From Gracilaria gracilis (Eukaryota; Rhodophyta; Florideophyceae; Gracilariales; Gracilariaceae), in assembly GCA_030374805.1 (NCBI GenBank), contig JARGSG010000209.1:186001-250000 (forward strand): a stretch of 64,000 nt of DNA. Reading direction: 5' to 3'. The stretch's first letter is position 1, and each line of letters begins with the position of its first letter. A program made the translations under genes and the position numbers. Below, in pieces: positions 56,424-64,000 of this stretch. The notes beneath the pieces are model-generated. The model saw only the letters and a list, made by a program, of their open reading frames with translations. It made no database searches and was not told the origin of the DNA.

Positions 56424-56789
56424 TATAAATGGCTACACGTGGCTTTCAGTCCACGTCCTGAGTTCCGATTTTGCTCAGTCGTTTTACTCCCTACTATGAC
56501 ACTATGGCATATTGTTTAAAGCAGTGCACTACGCCTTCAAAACCGCTCGCCACTAGAAAAACCGTTGCCCGCGACATTCGGTGCACTGGAGGCTACGGCA
56601 AAAGTCTCGCAACGACATGGTGATGAGCTCCATGCAACGTCTAAAACTTCGTCAAAAGAGACGAGAGCTGGCAGAAGAACAAACTCGTCAGAACCTAGCA
56701 CGCGCTTTATTACTTTTAAGAGACCAACAGTCATACCGTGCGATTCACAGGGCTACCGCACTGTCCATGGGAAACACCGGCAGGCTTAA
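56424..56789 (+). pseudogene. Possible N-terminal fragment of a small DNA-binding protein
   Basis: A TATAAAT box near 56425 precedes an ATG near 56504 whose frame soon closes. The frame 56581-56789 (ATG at 56620) encodes a charged helix (MQRLKLRQKRRELAEEQ) and then QSYRAIHRATALSMGNTGRL, which has the spacing of a helix-turn-helix as found at the N-terminus of transposases. It ends at TAA 56789 just beside GC-rich sequence. Likely a transposase remnant; family unknown. Confidence 0.35.
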
Positions 56790-57210
56790 ATAACCAAAGC
56801 GCGCGCGGAAGGGCGGGCCGCGCGGACAAAGACGCGCACAGAGAGGCTCCGCCCACCAGCGGCGGGATGAGCAGGACGGCGGAAACGACGGTGGGAGGGA
56901 CGGGCGGCAGCGAGGGCGGTGCGCGTGGCGATGCGATGTGCGAGTCTGGCGCGAAGAGCTCGAAGAAGGAGGCGCCGTGGTGCGACACGTCGGCGAGCAG
57001 CTCGAAGGAGTTGGCGGTGCGGCGTCGTGTGCTGGATGCGCCGTGGTGGCGGTGGCGGCGACGTGTGCTGGGTGCGCTATGGTGGCGGTGTCGGAGGCAC
57101 GACGTCGTGAGCGCATATGGGGCGGAGGGAAGCGGTCGTCGGAAAGAAGAGTGGGCGCCGGTGGGGTTGGCTGCGAAAGAATGATGGTGTACCACATCGA
57201 CCAGCATTTT
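56790..57210. repeat. GC-rich low-complexity stretch with short tandem units
   Basis: Rich in GGC/GCG. Between about 57027 and 57090 a GTGCTGG-TGCGC-TGGTGGCGGTG unit of about 36 bases is repeated imperfectly. Long frames on both strands here are compositional and not protein-like. Confidence 0.45.
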
Positions 57211-57859
57211 ACTGAAATCGTTTATGTTGAGGACAGCCGGCGCGAACCAGGGCCGTCGTCGCTTGCTTCCCCCGTTTCACGCAGAACTCTCCAATAATCG
57301 GAAGCCCCCGAACTAGGGATCCAACCGGACAGATAAAATTTGGAGCCTGTCCGTGTGACGGAAGTGTTCGATACACACTTGCGTACAATAAAGCCTCCTT
57401 GCTAACAGAATACAAATTGTTTCAAACGACGTTCAACCGTAAATGTCGAACACGATTAAAACCAAAATCTACGAAAACGTTATTACCAACAATACGTGAC
57501 CATCAGCCTTCTTAAAAATGCTAATATATCAAAAGAATTCAAAATACAGAGTGATCTGAAAATTCGTGTTTTCTCGTATAAATTTATAGATTGAAAATCT
57601 CTCAGACAAATACATATAGAGAAGGGGACAAAATTTTACACTTTATGGATTCATTCGGCTGCGCACATGTGGCGTAAGTCGTTCGGAAAGAATCGAACAA
57701 TAAATAAGACTATTGATTTGCACATTCCTGTCGAGGAACCTCGTCTATATGGTGTGTAGTACAGAGGGAGGCGCCCAATTGGTGGTTGAATAACGTGGAG
57801 GAGTGTGCCACGTGGGTTGCTAATCAGAAATCTAACTGTAGAAATAACCATATAGGACA
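57211..57859. other. AT-rich stretch without a recognised gene
   Basis: 57420-57720 is distinctly AT-rich compared with its surroundings. No protein-like frame, RNA gene or terminal repeat was recognised. Confidence 0.4.
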
Positions 57860-59190
57860 GCTAATATAATTACTGAAATAGGTAGAAATTTTAGAGAGGT
57901 GCCCCATTAGAGTAGCACCTCAACGTGGTACACGTAGGTACCACGCTGGAGATTGAGCCTCACTCACCCTTAAGGTAGTGTGGCGCTCCCTCCCCACTGG
58001 ATTGTAAAGTCAAGCACTATCTGGCTAACTCTAATACCGCTCGGTTTCTACAGTCAACCTAGTGGTTTAGCTAGATCTTTTAAGGCTTTACTATCACGCC
58101 GTGCGCCGTACTCCATACCTACCTAATGAATACGGTTAGCCGGCAAGGTATCTCGCACGTTCAGTGTTCCGTGCTGCCCCGTACTAATCGGTGCCCTCTA
58201 TCCTGCTTTCTAGGTCGAGCCCTCGCGCGCTCCATAGCCCCACGTCCACACGAACTACCCAATTACATACAGATCCTGCTGCTTTACCACATGGTGTGGC
58301 ATAGTTGTCTAGGCCGGGCGGGACAGGTGAGACTAGGCGCTCGGTGGGCGCGCCCAACCCCGTTTCCGAAATTGACACCCTTTTGCTCCGCTCAATTTTT
58401 TGGACGTCATAGGCCGCGGTCGTGCGCGCAATAGATATTTGGATGCTTTGCTTTTATGCTTTGGCCGCAGCGCCCCCAAGCGTTTGGTGCTGTGCCGATC
58501 GTCTGTTTGCCGCCGCCCGTACATTGCTGAGCTGCACTCGTGCTCCCATACTATGTCAATGAAGGCCACGGAGTTTCGCCAAGACTACTTTTGTGATGAG
58601 CCCGCATTTCACATCCTCTCCGAACTCATGTATTCTTTTCGTACCATCCCTGCAAGGCGTCTACCAGTGCGTGTGCCTTTGCGAGTGCATCTGTTGCCGA
58701 CAGCCGCCACGTTAGACGTCTTCGCGCTAGTCACGTACGTGTGTATGGCGCTTGGGAGCGCCCAACGGCCTCCTCCCAATTTTGTCTTCTCTTGTAGCAA
58801 TGTGGTGTCACAATCCTTTCTTCGCCGTGTTTTTCCTTGCCCCAACTACCTGCAACCGTAGCTACTACACCGCCCTGCATCGCATTCGCCGCGCGTCCCC
58901 AGCACGTTTCCGCTCACCATCACCGCCTCTTTGACCGCAGAATCATGCGCATAGGAAATGTTGTGCTCATTCTGGCCGGCTGAATATAGGCTACACGACT
59001 TACACTTTTGGACAAAGCTTCGCGGGGTGGCGGCTTGTGCTACTAGTTCTGTCTTGGATAATTTCGTCTGTGGTGGACATGGAAAATTAGGTTGCGTTTA
59101 GGTATGGCTTGTGATGCTACATTTTTGTGCTCGAGTGGAGGATCGCCTTGCAAAAGGATCTTTGCCTCCTCCACGAGCAGACAAGTGTTG
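57860..59190 (+). repeat. Weak gypsy LTR-like stretch
   Basis: GCTTTACTATCACGCCGTGCGCCG near 58086 resembles CTCTAACTATCACGCCTTCGCCG of the Gypsy B LTR. The end near 59170 (CTTGCAAAAGG...CTCCACGAGCAGACAAGTG) recalls the LTR end and primer-site junction. Probably a diverged LTR or LTR pieces. No coding region follows it. The frames inside (58126-58861) are not recognised. Confidence 0.25.
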
Positions 59191-59880
59191 TTATGTCGTG
59201 TTTTCTGGCGCTAATGGTGGTCACTATCGTATTGCCGCCCTATTCAGCTGGAGCTTTTCTGCACCGTTTCAACAAACCGTTTTCTTTCGTTTGAAGTGAC
59301 CAACTAAGTGTGGTAGTGAGCTGCCTAAGATGTATCAGCAATACAGTGAATGGGGTAACAATGATTGGTTCAGAATGGAATAGTATCTAAGTAACAGGGC
59401 AGAAAGTGAGTTTATATATTGTGCTTTTAATGATGTCCAGTCAGTCGCTCATTACATGTGGCGACACAACCGTTTTTTCTACTGTCACACCTGAGGCCAA
59501 TTATTACGGAATGCGGACGACACCCAGGGTGCGCATTGAGCACCTGTAAAAACGGGGGCGATACAAACGGTGGTAAGTACAAGTCGGTCGCTATTACAAG
59601 ATGTACTTGAGGCGGAGGGCGGGTGTGCTGTTCAGAACGGGCGTATCGGGTTAAATCAGGGCAGTCGGGATTGGAGCGTATATAGAAATAACGAACGAAA
59701 TCATCTCGGAGATGTCACACTGTTTCACGAACTGCAGAGCGACTACACGCGGAAGTAGGGCAGTTAGATATGGAAGCCCTCATGAAGTCATTTGCGAGGA
59801 ATTCGGGACCTGGACCCTCATGCGCTGAAGCCATGAGGCTGCTTTATTACTTGGGCCTAGTGTCTACCAATGTTTCACAA
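59191..59880. other. Stretch with no recognised gene
   Basis: 690 bases left of the hAT remnant. It should include the 3' end of the hAT element, but no clear terminal inverted repeat was found. Confidence 0.35.
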
Positions 59881-59890
59881 CGGTGTTGAC

Positions 59891-61200
59891 CTACAAAAGG
59901 TCATCTATTATGTCCGCCTGCAACTTAGACTGGTCGGCTGGCAATATACGGTTCACCGTGCTGAAATTGCGCTCACTCTCAGCCGATGCGACAGGAGTAG
60001 AGAGAACTCGCAATGCTACAGCAGATAGATCTGGGACTAAGTTTTCAATAGTTAACCAAAACTCGATAATACTATGTCGATCCGTATCTTCCCGTAATAA
60101 AGATAGCTTTTGCTTGCTGAATTTGTGATTCAAATATTTCTTCAGTGTATTTGTTTCAACACGCTCGTACTGTTGCACATCAAACATGTCATCCAGACAA
60201 AACGATGTGGAACCGAGCTCGTTTGGGACAATAGATTTGTTTGGTTCGGGTTGCACAATTGTTTGCAAAATTGGGACACATATCGCTCATAAGTCTGCGA
60301 ATTAAAACGCATCCTCTCTCAATCATGCTTTTCCGTTCAGGTATATCCTTTATGAAACCCAAAGGACGTAAGTAAGGATGTAGAAGGGAACCTGCGGTCC
60401 AGAAGTCATGCACTTCTATTTTTCCAAGTAGTACAACAAGAGGCCCGCAAAACTGTTGCATCAAAAGGTATGAGGCCTCAAATCGTGGTGCACGAACAAC
60501 GCCATCGGGCAGAAATCTAAGCTGGTTTTCGCTCTGAGTTGAAAAAGGCAATATCTTGTGCATGGTGGAGTTGTTCGAGCTCTCAAAGGCAGTTTCAATG
60601 TAGCAAACTGGGGCAAAAGCAGCTACAATAGCCTCTAATGCAGGGTACTGGATATCCCTGATCCCCGTTTTCGTAGTCAGAAGTGCATCTAAAGCTTGTT
60701 TCGTGCGATCAGAATCTTTACAGTTGACAATTTACCTCACGTCTTTGGCGGACTTCAAAAACCGTTGAACCACAGCAAAGGTTGTACCAAAACGAGTTTC
60801 TCACTCTTGAATTAAAGCAAAACCTTCCTTCAGCATCGAGGTCCAACTGCCTTGCTTGAAAATGCGGACAATCGTTTTCACAAAACCAAGGTCTGTGGCA
60901 ATAACACTCTCTCGTCCCTCGTGCATGGTAACAACCTTCTTCATGGCAGTGTTTAGTTGATGAAAAATACAAACCATCCATTTCTTGGTGAATGGTACTC
61001 GAAGGCTGGAAGAAAAGGCTCCAACGATACACGGCATTGTAGCTGCTAGATCTTTGACAAAGGTCACGTTCTTCATAAACACAGAAAGCTCCACACCGTA
61101 CCTTACCATCAAGGTTTCATCAAGTGCATTTCGAAATGCGTCCACTCTTTTTGATCCTTTGTGTTCGACGCAACGAAGTGGATTCGAAACTAAGCGGTGA
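59891..61200 (-). pseudogene. hAT transposase, catalytic and C-terminal part
   Basis: FTKKWMVCIFHQLNTAMKKV near 60990 and ETRFGTTFAVVQRFLKS near 60795 are hAT core motifs. A long region with many Trp and Arg follows, and then the dimerisation domain: FWLTIENLVPDLSAVALRVL near 60080, ASAESERNFSTVNRI near 60005. Two in-frame stops (TGA at 60801-60803 and a TAA near 60732) and one frame change near 60270 break it. The N-terminal part lies beyond inserted LTR sequence at 62840-63660. hAT enzymes move DNA by cut and paste. Confidence 0.7.
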
Positions 61201-61483
61201 GACCTTTTCTTGGTCGGAACATGCGGCTCACCCAGCTCAATTTAGTGCACAGTGAGATCATAGAACTTCTTGTAATGCAATGCCGACAAGCGTTAAAACA
61301 CCAGAAGACGTCCGGATCTTCCTCTCACGAAGCAAACCCGGCATTCGAGCCCTTGCAGGGATGACACGACTATGTCGGGTGTAAGACCGAGGTCAACCCT
61401 TTTCGACTAGCGTAAGAAGGTGGGACAAGAAGGTACTCCGCGTGAGCGCCGTGTGTGTGTTTTCCTCCAAAGAGGAAAAGTGT

Positions 61484-62327
61484 TGTAGAGCAATTCGCCC
61501 GCCTCTTCGGTCTCGCTCGCGCCGCACTTTGCAGATATGCCGGAATTCCGGATGTGCCTCAGATGGTGAGGATGCTAGGGCTCTGGTGGGAGGTTTGTTA
61601 TTTGCTGGTCTCGATTGTGGACACTCTCCGGTGTCTACATGTTGGATTTGCCTCTTTGATCCGAGGGGCGAGGTACATGTGTGGTGTCATGGTCGGACGT
61701 GCACCTGGATATTTGTTAGGTTAATATATTTCAGTGATCACTATATAAGCGGTGGCTCAGCGGCCACTGCCCCTGTGAAGTAAAGGCAACCGAGTGTTCG
61801 GCTCTAAGTATTTCGCCTGCGCGGGACTGCGACTCCTTCTGGAGAGCGTCCGTGTGGACCACGGTATTACTTATCCACCTCGTGTCTTTGAGGAGTTGCC
61901 GCCTACTTACGGATATTATCACTGCTTGTTGCTTGTTGGTTTTCACGTCACTAAGGTCGTTCTCCGTCCTGTTCACAGGTCTCTACTTGCTCTTTCTTCT
62001 GTTTCCTCTTTTGTTCTGGGTCCGTGTCCCGTATACATGGCTCCTTTGCCCCTTTTTTCCCTTCTTCTTTTGCCCGTACCGTGGGCTCGGATCCCCCATA
62101 TCTGCGGTTTGCCTACTATTATTGCGTTCGCCTCGGTGACCGATCCTTCGCCCACCTCCGTCTGTTAGGCTGGAAAGGGTTGCCCGGAGTTACGCCCGGC
62201 ACGTGTCAACCCCATCGGAGGGCTCTTCTGCTGTGCTGCCCTTCACAGGGAAAAAGGCTGAACACATTGGGTGCATCTCGGCTCACGCGGGTGTTTTCCC
62301 TGTTCGTGTGAGTGCTTTTGTCCCACA
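61484..62327 (+). repeat. Gypsy C-related LTR inside the hAT element
   Basis: Starts TGTAGAGCAATTCGCCC, close to the Gypsy C LTR start, and ends CTTTTGTCCCACA, close to its end; 844 bp against 852. A purine-rich AAAGAGGAAAAG precedes it, as before a 3' LTR. It has clearly diverged from Gypsy C. Confidence 0.6.
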
Positions 62328-62339
62328 AGTGTCCACAGT

Positions 62340-62836
62340 GTGGCGAGTGCGACTCGGTGTAAGCACAGGCCGTGTGTCGCGGGAAGCAACCCAAAAAAGG
62401 GGAAAAGACGGGGGAGTCACGAGAGTGACCAAAGAAAACGGTAAAGCCGGAGGACACCTTATACAAGGGCGAACACGACAATAGTTCGTAAATACTCCCA
62501 GCAATGGGTTCGTTTAGGTGACGCAGTGGGATAGACAGCCCTTTAGCAACGGCGTATCCCTCCAGGGAGAAGTAGAGTGCGGACGAAGGCGAAGAAATCT
62601 AGAGCCAACCCTGGTTGGGGAGCTTTACTGAGTGGCAGGGCCTTGGCGCCCTACCACTATATAGTGAGTAGTAACCTCCCATACTGTACGGCTAAAACAT
62701 CATAATTATCTAAAATACATAAAATAGAGGGGAAAGTACCAGCAATGCTGTGCCAACCTCCCGGACTAACCGTGTCCCACGTGTCCAGTCTACAGTAGTG
62801 CTCAAAGTATGTAGTCATATACTGCCCTTGCAGACA
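62340..62836 (-). repeat. Second gypsy LTR piece, inverted relative to its neighbour
   Basis: On the minus strand it begins TGTCTGCAAGGGCAG and carries the LTR-style order ATTTTAGATAATT, TAGCCGTAC, GTATGGGAGG, TTGGCTCTAG seen in the 5' half of the Gypsy C LTR. It meets the end of the plus-strand LTR near 62330. Only part of an LTR. Confidence 0.4.
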
Positions 62837-62839
62837 AGT

Positions 62840-63660
62840 CGGAAAAACAACCAAGTACTAGAACATTCCCCAAGAGGGCGTTGCACTTCACTTTTTGCGC
62901 GTAGTTTCGTTCTAATACCGTCACAGGTGACACCTACTCCACGAGTCATCACTTTTGAAAGCTGCTCCGACCTAAACTTCTGGCGTTCCTGGTTTGCAAG
63001 ACGTCTTACCGCTGCCCGAACTGCAGTATCCAACGGCACTAGACTTTTGATGTCTACTTTAACATTGTAAGGCAGAGAACGACCTGCACCCACCGAAGAA
63101 TTCGCAAACTGCACCATACCTCTTTTCACATAACAAAAACTAAGTAGTAGTATTCCTGCTGCCACGGCGTAGGTGGCGGAATTGATCACATTTCTTTTCA
63201 ACGTTTGGCTTGTCTTAGTAATCTGTTTGTTGTCTTCGTTTCGTTGCTGAGCTTGGTGCATTTTCATGTGATTCTTTAAAACGGAAGTACCTCAATCGGG
63301 ATCGAACTTTTTCACGGCCGACAGATGAGGACAATTGCCAGAAATCGTAAACGAACAGATAAGCAAGCCGGTATGTTTTTGAGTGTTTTTGTGACAAAGA
63401 ATTTGATAGTTCTTGGAATGCTCCGAACGCATTAGTCTTGGTTGTTTCATGTCTTCCCATGTATTTAGCACAAAGTCCGTTGCTTTAACTTCACAAATGT
63501 TGCGAAACAAAAGTACTGCCGCGTTTTTGCATTCAATACTCCTCACCACTTTTGTGCGCGGTAATGAATAATTTTGGGGCCCATGTGGTGACAAAGTGTT
63601 TTTTGTTATGAAACCTTTTGCCCACATATGATTGTCGTTGGGACAGTTCTAGGAAGAACT
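62840..63660 (-). pseudogene. hAT transposase, N-terminal part with zinc-finger-like segment
   Basis: From about 63627 a basic start, then CSFTISGNCPHLSAVKKFDP near 63345 followed by NHMKMHQ near 63260, a C-C-H-H arrangement like a BED finger. Then NVINSATYAVAAGILLLSF near 63190 and GRSLPYNVKVDIKSLVPLD near 63080, typical of the hAT region before the catalytic core. At least one frame change separates 63292-63627 from 62815-63267. Separated from the rest of the enzyme by the LTR pieces. Confidence 0.5.
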
Positions 63661-64000
63661 GTGATTTATTCATTGAACTGTAACGAGCAGATACGGTTTA
63701 AAGTTTGATCGTAACACAGATTGGAATACGAGACGGAAAGCGCATACGGCTGATCAGATGAAACCTTGAAGCGGTTGAAGAACGTATGGAGTGAAAGGCT
63801 CTAATCTTTTTTACTTTCTCTCTTCGAGCTCGGTCGTTGCCGGCTTAAGTACCTACTGGTCGTCTCTGTAATGCTTGAAGTTTTCGAGAATAGAATGCGT
63901 CAAGGATTTCACTCGAATGTTTGACAGTCCCCGGTTGACGCATTGCATTTCGAGTTTGCGGGTGGTTGCGGGATAATCTTCAGTTGCTGTCGTATCATTC
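63661..64000. other. Right edge, no recognised gene
   Basis: 340 bases to the window end. It may contain the 5' end of the hAT element; no terminal inverted repeat or protein-like frame was recognised. Confidence 0.35.

Noticed and set aside
56731-57207. Overlapping long frames on both strands as a His/Ser/Pro-rich protein gene.
   Set aside because: They arise from GC-rich low-complexity repeats; several frames are open at once and none has a domain-like pattern.
58126-58861. Plus-strand frames of 100-150 codons as a host gene.
   Set aside because: No domain-like pattern, and the surrounding sequence has LTR-like traces; kept only as a weak repeat.
1-64000. Bacterial origin, operons, CRISPR arrays, rRNA or tRNA genes.
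   Set aside because: LTR elements with retrotransposon primer sites, chromodomains, pogo and hAT transposons are eukaryotic. No regularly spaced short repeats and no cloverleaf or rRNA-like sequence were noticed.

Overview
The window is a transposon graveyard from a eukaryotic nuclear genome. Almost nothing in it looks like a working host gene. The elements present are Ty1/copia and Ty3/gypsy (chromovirus) LTR elements, pogo-like, hAT and KDZ-like DNA transposons, and zinc-knuckle and chromodomain proteins. Base composition is balanced and genes show almost no convincing introns. A compact but repeat-swollen algal genome fits this, for example a florideophyte red alga such as Chondrus; an oomycete is the main alternative. 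The organism call is inference from the style of the repeats; no diagnostic host gene is present.

Layout. 1-6205: two related copia elements in tandem. The first (Copia-1) runs off the left edge and is open over 892 codons; the second (Copia-2) is broken and cut off inside its reverse transcriptase. 6206-14210: an approximately 8 kb DNA transposon with a KDZ/Plavaka-like transposase on the minus strand. On the plus strand it carries a gene joining the tail of an N6/N4-type DNA methyltransferase to a SET domain, and a second gene for a basic coiled-coil protein of unknown function. 14225-22397: Gypsy A (minus strand), lacking its 3' end. 22636-23928: a shortened pogo-like element. 25053-26440: an unrecognised, decayed gene. 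26465-30297: Copia-3 (minus). 30298-41716: Gypsy B (plus), with two LTRs, a chromodomain and a long gene running antisense between pol and the 3' LTR. 41717-42870: a decayed WD40-like gene that stops at the LTR. 42900-43700: a copia RNase H fragment.

44033-56369: a pogo-like element with TA-flanked terminal repeats, split by Gypsy C (44981-55139, minus). 56372-59880: small remnants, GC-rich low-complexity DNA, an AT-rich stretch and a weak LTR-like stretch. 59891-63660: a hAT transposase on the minus strand, split by gypsy LTR pieces.

The most interesting points are: (1) the KDZ-like transposon carrying DNA- and histone-methyltransferase-type domains; (2) the antisense gene inside Gypsy B, whose stop codon overlaps that of pol; (3) Gypsy A and B, inverted copies that are nearly identical over about 6.9 kb with abrupt edges in the LTR and in pol, while the sequence outside those edges is clearly diverged. 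Similarity and identity statements are by-eye readings, not alignments.
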